Source: Flavobacterium suaedae (GTDB taxonomy: Bacteria; Bacteroidota; Bacteroidia; Flavobacteriales; Flavobacteriaceae). Taken from it: a stretch of 40,194 bases of DNA. Numbering within the stretch: the first letter of the stretch is position 1; each line of letters starts with the position of its first letter. The translations under genes and the position numbers were made by a program. The stretch is taken from positions 1 to 40,194 of the forward strand of contig NZ_BMJE01000010.1 of NCBI RefSeq assembly GCF_014642915.1, in the 5' to 3' direction. Of the stretch, positions 8,528 to 15,619 are shown in pieces. The notes beneath the pieces are model-generated. The model was not told the DNA's origin, did not search any database, and worked only from the letters and a program-made list of their open reading frames with translations.

Positions 8528-10225
8528 TTAATCTTCACACTTAATATCCCTAAGCCTTAATTGCAAGCTAGTTACACCATTCCAGGTATTTTCATCTACA
8601 GAATAAACAGCATCAAAAAATTCACCATTACAAGCCAAATCCTTCTTATTCGCCATACCAAAACCAATAGCCGAATAGCCTTTTTCATCTTCCCGTTTTA
8701 AAAACAGTTTTAAATGAGTGCCTTCTGCACCAACAGTTTTGCCATAACCGGAATCTTTTACATTTCGGGTAAGGAAAATAGGCGTCATGTTACCGGGACC
8801 AAAAGGTTCAAATTGCTTTAGTATCCTGTAAAATCTATTTGTAATTGCTGTAAAATCAAGCTCAGCATCAATAGTAATTTCGGGAGTAAGTAAATCTTGC
8901 GGAATGGTTTGCTGTACTACTTCCTCAAACTTATTTTTAAAGCCTAAATACTGCTCTTCTTTCAAGGTAAGCCCTGCTGCATACATATGCCCGCCAAACT
9001 GCTCTATATAGTCTGAACAAGCATCTAAAGCATTGTACACATCAAACCCTTTTACAGAGCGTGCCGATGCTGCCAGTTTATCACCACTTTTTGTGAAAAC
9101 CAGTGTAGGGCGATAATACGTTTCCGTGAGTCTGGAAGCTACTATGCCTATAACCCCTTTATGCCAATCTTCATTATATACTACAGTAGTATACTTTTCC
9201 TGTTCGTTGTTTTGTTCTATTTGTTGCAGTGCTTCATCTGTAATTTGCTTATCAAGATTTTTACGGTCGGCATTTAGTGACTCTATTTGAGCAGCAAACT
9301 CTTCTGCCTGCTCCAAATTAAACTCTGTAAGCAACTGCACGGCATCATTACCGTGTTTTATACGCCCTGCTGCATTAATACGTGGCGCAACAGCAAAAAC
9401 CACATCCGTAACCGTTAAATCTTTTCTGTTTAACTGCTGAATTAGCGCTTTTATACCCGGTCGCGGATTGGTATTAATAACCTCTAAACCAAACTTAGCC
9501 AACACCCTGTTTTCGCCTGTTATGGGTACAATATCAGCTGCTATTGCCGTAGCAACTAAATCAAGGTATGGAATTAAGACATCTATTGATTGCCCGCGTT
9601 GCGCTGCTAATGCCTGTATTAACTTAAAACCAACTCCGCAACCGCAAAGTTCTTTATAAGGATAATTACAATCTTCCCGTTTAGGGTCTAATACTGCAAC
9701 GGCATCAGGCAAAGTATCCCCCGGACGGTGGTGGTCGCATATTACAAAGTCGATGCCTTTACTTTTTGCATAGGCTACTTTATCAATAGCTTTTATACCA
9801 CAGTCTAATGCTATAATTAAAGCACAGTCGTTATCATCGGCATACTCGATTCCCTGATTGGAAACACCGTAACCTTCGGCATAGCGGTCAGGGATATACG
9901 TATCTACATTTGGGTATATGCTTTTTAAGTAGGAAGCCATTAATGACACCGCCGTAGTACCATCAACATCATAATCGCCGAAAACAAGTATATTTTCATT
10001 ATTTGCAATGGCTTTTTCAATACGTTGTACGGCTTTATCCATATCCTGCATCAGGTACGGGTCGTGTAAATCGCTTAAAGAGGGGCGAAAAAATTTTCGG
10101 GCATCTTCAAACGTTTCTATACCGCGCTGCACTAAAAGTGTAGCGAGTATAGTATCTATACTTAATGATTGTGCTAAATGTTGTATTTTATCCTTTGCAG
10201 GTTGTGGTTTAAGTGTCCAGCGCAT
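8528..10225 (-). CDS. recJ: Single-stranded-DNA-specific exonuclease RecJ
   Basis: This 565-residue DHH-family 5'-3' single-strand exonuclease acts in recombinational repair and mismatch repair. The active-site motifs are present: DYDVDGT (84-90), A-L-D-C-G (140-143), CDHH (163-166), and A-A-D-I-V-P and N-A-A-G-R further on. The DHHA1 domain has G-G-H-M-Y-A-A-G-L, and an OB-fold-like C-terminus follows (E-P-F-G-P-G-N-M-x-P). The length is normal for Bacteroidota RecJ. It sits at the 3' end of a minus-strand run of genes, 70 bases after the serine hydrolase. A partial copy of its own first codons lies upstream at 11426-11450. Confidence 0.95.
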   Translation of the reverse strand: MRWTLKPQPAKDKIQHLAQSLSIDTILATLLVQRGIETFEDARKFFRPSLSDLHDPYLMQDMDKAVQRIEKAIANNENILVFGDYDVDGTTAVSLMASYLKSIYPNVDTYIPDRYAEGYGVSNQGIEYADDNDCALIIALDCGIKAIDKVAYAKSKGIDFVICDHHRPGDTLPDAVAVLDPKREDCNYPYKELCGCGVGFKLIQALAAQRGQSIDVLIPYLDLVATAIAADIVPITGENRVLAKFGLEVINTNPRPGIKALIQQLNRKDLTVTDVVFAVAPRINAAGRIKHGNDAVQLLTEFNLEQAEEFAAQIESLNADRKNLDKQITDEALQQIEQNNEQEKYTTVVYNEDWHKGVIGIVASRLTETYYRPTLVFTKSGDKLAASARSVKGFDVYNALDACSDYIEQFGGHMYAAGLTLKEEQYLGFKNKFEEVVQQTIPQDLLTPEITIDAELDFTAITNRFYRILKQFEPFGPGNMTPIFLTRNVKDSGYGKTVGAEGTHLKLFLKREDEKGYSAIGFGMANKKDLACNGEFFDAVYSVDENTWNGVTSLQLRLRDIKCED

Positions 10226-10235
10226 TTAAAAATTT
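10201..10235 (-). repeat. Direct repeat, copy 1: authentic recJ start region
   Basis: The first 25 bases of recJ (10201-10225) and a few bases before the start codon are matched by 11426-11459 at 21 of 25 coding positions, with the ATG aligned. The two copies flank the serine hydrolase gene in the same orientation. Confidence 0.7.
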
Positions 10236-10295
10236 CAAATTTCGGCGAATATAATCTATAATATACAAAGAACACAAAACAATATTCTATAATGG

Positions 10296-11411
10296 CTACT
10301 CTTTAATAATTTGCAGTACTTTATAACTAATTTCAGCATTCAGGTCACGCTTCTCTTTTTCCAGTATATATACTGAAATGGTAGTGTTCATATCCGGGAT
10401 ATACATAGAATCTGTACCCCAAAAACCACCATGATAGTAACCCGTTATGGTACGATAAAAAGATATGTTTTGAACACCTAAACAATATACCGATTCTTCT
10501 TTTGGAAGTACATAAGTATGCATTTGCTCTAAAAGCTTTTTATCTTTAATAATTTCACCCTCAAACAATAACTGAAAAAACATAGCTAAATCTTTAGTAG
10601 TAGCAGCTAAACCGCCACCGCCATATAAATCAAATGATGGGTGTAAATCACTCGCAGCCACATCATACTCTTTATAATATTGCTGCACTAAAGGAAGGAC
10701 ATTTTCAGGATAGTCTTCTAAGCTATACCACCATGTGTTATTAAGTTTATGCTTTTTAAAATCGAGCAATTGCCTAACAGCAGTATAAAAAGGCTTTCCT
10801 GTTTTGTTTTCTATAATTTCTGTAAGCAATAGATAATTTATATCTCCATATTTAAATACCTTACCTGCTTCGGCTATAGGCTCTTCTTTTTCAACCGCAA
10901 ACTGTATTTGTTCATCTCTACTCCATTCATGGTCTTTATTCTCAAACACAAACGCAAAGTATTCGTCATTCACATAGTCGGCAATACCCGAAGTATGCGA
11001 AAGTAAGTGCTTTACTGTTATTCGTTTTACATTATAGTCATCTCCTATAAGAAGCTCTTTTGTTTTCGGGTTGATACTATTTTCTATAGACTGGTCTAAA
11101 GATATTTTACCTTCCTCAACCAGCTTTAAAATTGCGGCTGCCACATACGTTTTGGTATTGCTGGCAATAATAGCAGGCTGATTTTTATTTATAGCTTGTT
11201 GGGTTGATTTATCAGCATATCCTACTGCCGACGTCCATGAGATATTTTTATCGGGAGTTTCTACATGAATCATAATCCCTACAGCATCCTTATTGGTATT
11301 ATAAACCGAGTCCAACACCTGCTGGAATTTATTTTCTACCGATTGGGCTGTAACTCCCGCTGATAGGGCTAAAAACAACGCAATCAGGAAAATCTGGATT
11401 GGTTTTTTCAT
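10296..11411 (-). CDS. Serine hydrolase of the class C beta-lactamase/PBP-like family, exported
   Basis: This is a 371-residue protein if started at the ATG that gives a clean signal peptide (MKKPIQIFLIALFLALSAGV, then TAQ). The fold is that of class C beta-lactamases, DD-peptidases and esterases. Visible motifs are S-N-T-K (catalytic S84, K87), K-Y-G-D-I-N-Y-L-L-L at the second motif, and Y-H-G-G-F-W-G as the H-x-G motif. The second motif has Asp where Y-x-N is usual. A dedicated antibiotic resistance role cannot be inferred; peptidase or esterase activity in the periplasm is more likely. The frame extends in phase to an ATG at 11450, but those 13 codons copy the recJ start, so I treat them as a relic. 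It belongs to a minus-strand run ending in recJ. Confidence 0.82.
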   Translation of the reverse strand: MKKPIQIFLIALFLALSAGVTAQSVENKFQQVLDSVYNTNKDAVGIMIHVETPDKNISWTSAVGYADKSTQQAINKNQPAIIASNTKTYVAAAILKLVEEGKISLDQSIENSINPKTKELLIGDDYNVKRITVKHLLSHTSGIADYVNDEYFAFVFENKDHEWSRDEQIQFAVEKEEPIAEAGKVFKYGDINYLLLTEIIENKTGKPFYTAVRQLLDFKKHKLNNTWWYSLEDYPENVLPLVQQYYKEYDVAASDLHPSFDLYGGGGLAATTKDLAMFFQLLFEGEIIKDKKLLEQMHTYVLPKEESVYCLGVQNISFYRTITGYYHGGFWGTDSMYIPDMNTTISVYILEKEKRDLNAEISYKVLQIIKE

Positions 11412-11425
11412 ACCATGTCTTTTAG

Positions 11426-11459
11426 GTTGTGATTTAAGTGTACAAAGCATTAAAAATTA
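11426..11459 (-). repeat. Direct repeat, copy 2: relic of the recJ 5' end fused upstream of the serine hydrolase
   Basis: Read on the minus strand this encodes M-L-C-T-L-K-S-Q-P, against M-R-W-T-L-K-P-Q-P at the real recJ start. The DNA agrees at 21 of 25 positions, and the short A/T run next to the ATG also agrees apart from one base gap. The relic stays open in frame into the serine hydrolase signal peptide. Confidence 0.7.
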
Positions 11460-11487
11460 AAAGCTTTTAAAAAGCCTATAATTCCTT

Positions 11488-11519
11488 ATACATGTAATAC
11501 TTAATACATGTAATACTTA
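11488..11519 (-). repeat. Perfect 16-bp tandem duplication at the end of a small gene
   Basis: Positions 11488-11503 and 11504-11519 are identical (unit atacatgtaatactta). On the minus strand the unit encodes K-Y-Y-M-Y, and the second copy supplies the TAA stop. Without the duplication the frame would continue K-Y-Y-M-Y-K-E-L before a TAG, so the duplication appears to have removed three C-terminal residues. Confidence 0.85.
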
Positions 11520-11935
11520 GCTTTTAAGTCGGTTACCCTTTTAATATCACACCCGGAAACAAATGTTCTGTAAACAGGTAACTTTTCTCCATAATAAGGA
11601 ATTTCATCCTGAAAAAAAGGAATATTCATTTCCTCTAACTTACTACTTAATTCAAATGATTTCTCTTTATTCTGAGTAAAACCTATACAATGTGCATTTG
11701 CCCACTTATCGGCAGTAATTTGATTATATGCGTATATTACAGCTTCTGTCTCAGTCGCAAAACACTTTAAATTTTCTTTTTCTCCACGTTCAGTATAGTA
11801 CCACATAAACAACCCTCCGGAATTCTCAATACCATAACCTTCATGAATGAAATTACCATTGACAGAATAACTATCAAAATTAAAACAGTTATCCCTCATC
11901 CATTTTTCAAGTTCTTCGATTGTTTTTAATAACAT
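11501..11935 (-). CDS. Hypothetical soluble protein, translationally coupled to a lipoprotein
   Basis: This 144-residue protein has no signal peptide or membrane segment. I do not recognise a family. It contains W-Y-Y-T-E-R-G followed by an F-A-T-E-x-E-A-V-x-Y-A-Y segment and D-K-W-A-N-A-H, a pattern that reminds me of small immunity-type proteins, but the resemblance is only impressionistic. Its ATG overlaps the stop codon of the preceding lipoprotein by one base (TAATG), so the two are probably made together. The C-terminus seems to have been shortened by a 16-bp tandem duplication that created the present stop codon. Confidence 0.65.
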   Translation of the reverse strand: MLLKTIEELEKWMRDNCFNFDSYSVNGNFIHEGYGIENSGGLFMWYYTERGEKENLKCFATETEAVIYAYNQITADKWANAHCIGFTQNKEKSFELSSKLEEMNIPFFQDEIPYYGEKLPVYRTFVSGCDIKRVTDLKAKYYMY

Positions 11936-12669
11936 TATTTAGAGTTGAAATTATCATTTCGGGTATCATATTCCGGTTTATATATCTTGGGATAAAATTT
12001 TTGGGACTCTTGCCACCTACAAAGATTTATTTTTATTGAATCATTATCCTTAATTATAGTATAGGAATCAGTGAGACACCCATTGCCTAAGCCAAAATGC
12101 GCTATCCCTAAAAGGTAAGCCTCAAATCTTTTTAATGCTGCTATTTCATCTTGAGATAATCTCCTTCTGCTTTGATTAGAAGATTCATAAAATATATTAT
12201 TTTCTATTTTTGAAACCTTATAAAACCCTTCCATTCCTGCAACTCCTCCAAAATAACTCTTAACTATATATGATTTATCCTCTTTCAGTTTCTCAATAGG
12301 CGTATCTTTATAATATTCATCTATTGATATTGAGTCAGGTGCTATTCTGATATCTTTTACACAATTATCTTTAAGAATTGCTTTTTTAATTATTTCTTCT
12401 CCTAATATATTGTAATAATGTATCGTGTATTCGCCCTCTTGCAAATTTTTGAATTTCAATGTGTCTTTTACAGACCTATATAAAGGACTCGAATCCTCAA
12501 AAATTACGGAATCCTCTGCGTTAATTTTAATATATGGCACTACAAACTTTTCACCGTCATATGCACTCTCATAAGAAAAAGTAACGTTCAATTGATTATC
12601 AGGTTTACTGCAATTAGCAAGTAGTAACAGTAACAAACAACTAGTTAATAATTTTATGACAGCTTTCAT
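11935..12669 (-). CDS. Hypothetical lipoprotein
   Basis: This 244-residue protein starts with a type II signal peptide whose lipobox is L-L-A-N-C (Cys20), followed by S-K-P-D-N. The residues after Cys are not strongly acidic, so surface export is uncertain and a periplasm-facing anchor is possible. The region from about 25 to 110 looks beta-rich and could be an Ig-like or carboxypeptidase-regulatory-like fold (ending in E-G-E-Y-T-I-H-Y-Y-N-I). No known enzyme motif is visible. It starts 24 bases after the rsmI stop codon and overlaps the next gene by one base, so it is probably cotranscribed with both. Confidence 0.65.
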   Translation of the reverse strand: MKAVIKLLTSCLLLLLLANCSKPDNQLNVTFSYESAYDGEKFVVPYIKINAEDSVIFEDSSPLYRSVKDTLKFKNLQEGEYTIHYYNILGEEIIKKAILKDNCVKDIRIAPDSISIDEYYKDTPIEKLKEDKSYIVKSYFGGVAGMEGFYKVSKIENNIFYESSNQSRRRLSQDEIAALKRFEAYLLGIAHFGLGNGCLTDSYTIIKDNDSIKINLCRWQESQKFYPKIYKPEYDTRNDNFNSK

Positions 12670-12693
12670 ATATTAAATCTAATAAATAAACGG

Positions 12694-13371
12694 CTACTTA
12701 TCAAGCTTCCCTCCCACTACAGCTACAATTTCCCCTTTTGGCGGGTTCGCTTCAAAATGAGCTAATACTTCTTGTGCTGTACCGCGAACGGTTTCCTCAT
12801 GCAGTTTACTCAACTCCCGCGATATTGAAACAGGGCGGTCTTCGCCAAAGTACTGTACAAACTCGCCCAGTGTTTTTACCAGCTTGTGCGGCGATACATA
12901 AAACACCATAGTACGGGGTTCTTCGGCAAGGGTTAGGAAACGCGTTTGGCGTCCTTTTTTTTCAGGTAGGAAACCTTCAAAAACAAATTTATCGTTAGGC
13001 AGTCCGCTATTTACCAGTGCAGGCACAAAAGCCGTTGCGCCCGGCAGGCATTCCACCGCAATATTATTTTCTACACAGGCACGGGTAAGCAAAAATCCGG
13101 GATCGGATATGGCAGGTGTTCCCGCATCGGATATTAAGGCTATTACCTCCCCCGATTCTAATCGCTTTACTATATTGTCTACCGTTTTATGCTCGTTATG
13201 CATGTGATGACTTTGCATATGGGTGGTAATATCAAAATGCTTCATAAGCTTACCACTGGTACGGGTATCTTCCGCCAGTACTAAGTCTGCCTCCTGCAAT
13301 ACTTTTATAGCCCTAAAGGTCATATCATCAAGATTGCCTATAGGGGTGGGAACTATATATAACTTACCCAT
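12694..13371 (-). CDS. rsmI: 16S rRNA (cytidine(1402)-2'-O)-methyltransferase RsmI
   Basis: This 225-residue tetrapyrrole-methylase-fold enzyme uses S-adenosylmethionine to 2'-O-methylate C1402 in the decoding centre of 16S rRNA. Hallmarks are L-Y-I-V-P-T-P-I-G-N-L-D-D-M at the N-terminus, A-E-D-T-R, L-I-S-D-A-G-T-P-A-I-S-D-P-G, L-P-G-A-T-A and the F-E-G-F-L-P segment. The length is slightly shorter than the Escherichia coli protein, as is usual for Bacteroidota. Its start codon overlaps the stop of the preceding acidic protein by one base (TAATG), so the two are translationally coupled. Confidence 0.93.
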   Translation of the reverse strand: MGKLYIVPTPIGNLDDMTFRAIKVLQEADLVLAEDTRTSGKLMKHFDITTHMQSHHMHNEHKTVDNIVKRLESGEVIALISDAGTPAISDPGFLLTRACVENNIAVECLPGATAFVPALVNSGLPNDKFVFEGFLPEKKGRQTRFLTLAEEPRTMVFYVSPHKLVKTLGEFVQYFGEDRPVSISRELSKLHEETVRGTAQEVLAHFEANPPKGEIVAVVGGKLDK

Positions 13372-14417
13372 TAATCAAACTTTTTTTCTACCAGTGACAT
13401 AAAGCGCTCTTCATATTCTTCCTTACCTTCCCAGTTGTTATAATCAGGTTTAATTAAGGAGTTTACAAAGTTTTGAGCATCTTCAAAATTATCAAATGTA
13501 TTTAGTTGCGACAGTACGCGGTTTAAGTCTTCGCTATTGCCTGCAAAAAGGTGTTTTTCAAAAGCAATACGGTCATTAAGCCCTAAGTTTATAGCTTTAC
13601 CCAACGCATCGTTAAGAGAGCGTTGTGAAGGCTTAGCTGCAAACGATACTGCTGCATTTGGTGTACTAACGGGTTTTTCAGCAGGAGTATCAACAGGCTT
13701 ATCCTCTTTCTCATTTGTTGGCATTGCCGAGGCTTCTGTAGTTGTTTTTGGTTCTTTGGCAGGCGTTTCTTCTTCACCTGTTTTAGGAACCCAACTTTGC
13801 CAGTCGTCCGATGTTGGCACTACATCCGGTACATCATCATCAACCTTTACAAATTCCGGTTCTTTATAGTTTTTAAACTCTTCGAATAAATCTTCTGTTT
13901 GCGCAACAGGTTTTTCCTGTTCCTCTTGTTTTTTATCAAAAACAATATCGTGACCGTAGGTTTCTTCTTTAATTTCCTCTTTCGGCGCTTCCTGAACTTC
14001 TTTTTTAGGTGCTTCCTTTACCGGTTCTTCCACTTCTGCATCAACCTGCTCTTCTTCTTGTTTAGGTTCTTCTGCTACTTCTTCCTGTGCAGTTTCGGCA
14101 ACAGTTGGTTCTGCTACAGGAGTTGCTTCTTCTTTTTCTTCCTCTTGCATCTCATCAGCTTTTGGTGCCTCTGTAACTACAGGTTCTGTTTCTGGTGCAA
14201 CAGGTGTTTGGTAGGCTTCTTCCAGCTTTTGTTCGGCTATGGCTTTAGCTTCTGCCTTATCAGGATTACCTAAGTTTTCTTCAACAAACTTAAGTACCGA
14301 AAGTTTTTCATAAAGCCTTAATGCTTCCTGCTGCAATTGCCCTATATCATCTTTATTTTTTAAGCGTAATACCCTGTGGGCTATACTTAATAACTCGGCT
14401 TCTAACTTTTTCTTCAT
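13371..14417 (-). CDS. Acidic low-complexity linker protein coupled to rsmI
   Basis: This 348-residue protein has three parts. A helical N-terminus (1-60) is rich in K, L and E. A long, presumably disordered middle (about 61-265) is dominated by E, P, A, K, V and T with irregular K-E/E-E-P repeats. A folded-looking helical C-terminus (266-348) contains R-S-L-N-D-A-L-G-K-A and repeated N-x-F-x-x-A-x-x-F-V. I cannot name a family with certainty, though the C-terminal segment looks well ordered and probably carries the conserved function. There is no signal peptide, so it should be cytoplasmic. It is divergent from tdk and overlaps rsmI by one base. The middle gives spurious Phe-rich frames on the opposite strand. 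Confidence 0.72.
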   Translation of the reverse strand: MKKKLEAELLSIAHRVLRLKNKDDIGQLQQEALRLYEKLSVLKFVEENLGNPDKAEAKAIAEQKLEEAYQTPVAPETEPVVTEAPKADEMQEEEKEEATPVAEPTVAETAQEEVAEEPKQEEEQVDAEVEEPVKEAPKKEVQEAPKEEIKEETYGHDIVFDKKQEEQEKPVAQTEDLFEEFKNYKEPEFVKVDDDVPDVVPTSDDWQSWVPKTGEEETPAKEPKTTTEASAMPTNEKEDKPVDTPAEKPVSTPNAAVSFAAKPSQRSLNDALGKAINLGLNDRIAFEKHLFAGNSEDLNRVLSQLNTFDNFEDAQNFVNSLIKPDYNNWEGKEEYEERFMSLVEKKFD

Positions 14418-14457
14418 AACTTTCGGGGTTAAGCAGCGTCTTACAATTGTTTTTTAA

Positions 14458-14465
14458 TAAATTTG
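14458..14465 (+). promoter_or_regulatory. -7 promoter element of tdk
   Basis: TAAATTTG is a perfect TAnnTTTG and lies 54 bases before the tdk ATG. It overlaps the TTG that begins the longest frame, which argues for the downstream ATG as the real start. Confidence 0.6.
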
Positions 14466-14479
14466 TTTCCTTACAAAGT

Positions 14480-14498
14480 AACAGAAAACATTTCTGTT
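14480..14498. promoter_or_regulatory. Perfect 8-bp inverted repeat in the tdk leader
   Basis: AACAGAAA and TTTCTGTT are separated by ACA, between the -7 box and the tdk start. It could be a repressor operator or form a weak hairpin in the 5' leader. No regulator is evident. Confidence 0.4.
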
Positions 14499-14519
14499 TT
14501 ACTGCCTGAAAATTACAAA

Positions 14520-15134
14520 ATGTTTCTCGAAAATACAGTAAATCATAAAGAGCAATTTGGGTGGATTGAGGTTATTTGCGGTTCTATGTTTTCCGGTAAA
14601 ACCGAAGAACTTATACGCAGACTCAAAAGGGCACAGTTTGCCCGCCAGCGAGTAGAAATTTTTAAGCCTGCGGTAGATACCCGTTACGATGACGAGTTGG
14701 TAGTATCGCACGACGCTAATGAAATTCGCTCTACTCCTGTACCCGCAGCAGCTAATATTAGAATATTGGCTCAGGATTGCGATGTTATTGGTATTGATGA
14801 AGCGCAGTTTTTTGATGATGAAATTGTATCGGTTTGTAATGATCTTGCTAACAGCGGTGTTCGCGTAGTTGTTGCAGGGCTGGATATGGATTTTAAAGGG
14901 AATCCTTTCGGACCTATGCCTGCGCTTATGGCTACTGCGGAATATGTTACCAAAGTACATGCTGTTTGTACCCGAACGGGCAACCTTGCTAATTACAGCT
15001 TTAGAAAAGGCAACAGTGACAACCTTGTACTTTTAGGCGAAACGGAAGAATATGAACCATTAAGCCGGGCAGCTTACTTTAAAGCTATGAAGGAAGCGCA
15101 AGAGAATAAAACTAATCCTGAAAAGAAAAAATAG
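14520..15134 (+). CDS. tdk: Thymidine kinase (type II)
   Basis: This 204-residue enzyme phosphorylates thymidine with ATP for nucleotide salvage. It has the P-loop C-G-S-M-F-S-G-K-T, the D-T-R-Y segment, the Walker B-like I-G-I-D-E-A-Q-F-F and the lasso region [11 protein letters not shown]. Of the four zinc-binding Cys typical of the family only the first is seen (H-A-V-C-T-R-T-G). The C-terminal pair is replaced by S-R-A-A-Y-F, which I believe is common in Bacteroidota. The ATG is preferred over the upstream TTG at 14463 because the latter lies in the promoter. It converges with the next gene on the minus strand, and no clear terminator lies between them. Confidence 0.92.
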   Translation: MFLENTVNHKEQFGWIEVICGSMFSGKTEELIRRLKRAQFARQRVEIFKPAVDTRYDDELVVSHDANEIRSTPVPAAANIRILAQDCDVIGIDEAQFFDDEIVSVCNDLANSGVRVVVAGLDMDFKGNPFGPMPALMATAEYVTKVHAVCTRTGNLANYSFRKGNSDNLVLLGETEEYEPLSRAAYFKAMKEAQENKTNPEKKK

Positions 15135-15156
15135 TAGAAAAAGACTACCAACTAAA

Positions 15157-15492
15157 CTAATAGTAGTTAATATAATGCCCCATAAGCATACCATCTGCTA
15201 AAATAGCTTCTCCCATATAAGCTATTTCTCCGTTTTTTCTGTACCAGGTAAGTCGGTATTGTTTATTAGTATCACTTATATCCTCTATTCGCTCTATAAC
15301 AAGCTCACCGGTATAAGGTCCTTCTACTTCAAGCCATTGCGATTTATACTTACCTAAAAAAGGACCATCACCTGCCTCTTTCAGGTTTGCAATTTCCCAA
15401 GAGCGGCTGTATATATCATTATTTGTATATTCCCCTAGCAGGTTACCACCCTTTATCATTTTAAGATAAAAAGAACCTTCAATTCTGCTCAT
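15157..15492 (-). CDS. Conserved hypothetical small beta-rich protein
   Basis: This 111-residue soluble protein has no signal peptide. Alternating hydrophobic and polar strands (F-L-G-K-Y-K-S-Q-W-L-E-V-E-G, G-E-L-V-I, Y-R-L-T-W-Y) and a final G-x-L-M-G-H-Y resemble a small lipocalin-like or avidin-like barrel. I cannot assign a family or function. It has a perfect -7 box at 15527-15534 and is divergent from murF-alr. Confidence 0.7.
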   Translation of the reverse strand: MSRIEGSFYLKMIKGGNLLGEYTNNDIYSRSWEIANLKEAGDGPFLGKYKSQWLEVEGPYTGELVIERIEDISDTNKQYRLTWYRKNGEIAYMGEAILADGMLMGHYINYY

Positions 15493-15526
15493 GTTATCTA
15501 AATATACTGTGAATAGTGTAGGTGTA

Positions 15527-15534
15527 CAAATTTA
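15527..15534 (-). promoter_or_regulatory. -7 promoter element of the small beta-rich protein gene
   Basis: The minus strand reads TAAATTTG, matching TAnnTTTG exactly, 34 bases upstream of the start codon at 15492. Confidence 0.55.
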
Positions 15535-15550
15535 AATATTAAAACAATAC

Positions 15551-15616
15551 ATGAAAGAATTTATGTATAAACAAATTTTTAAATTACTGATTATCCTTAC
15601 TTTTACACTTAATTAA
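15551..15616 (+). CDS. Possible 21-residue leader peptide or signal-peptide remnant
   Basis: A short frame starting ATG at 15551 encodes a basic N-terminus followed by a hydrophobic stretch (K-L-L-I-I-L-T-F-T-L-N) and ends at a TAA three bases before the murF-alr start codon. It could be a real small membrane peptide, an upstream reading frame coupled to murF-alr, or the remains of a lost exported protein. The evidence for expression is weak. Confidence 0.2.
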   Translation: MKEFMYKQIFKLLIILTFTLN

Positions 15617-15619
15617 ACC

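Noticed and set aside
10296..11411. Dedicated beta-lactamase resistance gene
   Set aside because: The S-x-x-K and H-x-G motifs are shared by many esterases and peptidases, and the Y-x-N motif is altered to Y-x-D; nothing in the context points to resistance.
11458..11475. AAGCTTTT palindromes upstream of the serine hydrolase considered as a terminator
   Set aside because: The possible stem has only two GC pairs and would be weak; it is more likely plain AT-rich spacer.
13899..14273. Phe-rich, membrane-like open frame on the plus strand
   Set aside because: It is the complement of the E/K/P-rich linker of the acidic protein; GAA/AAA-rich codons read backwards give Phe and Leu. No ribosome site or promoter is seen.
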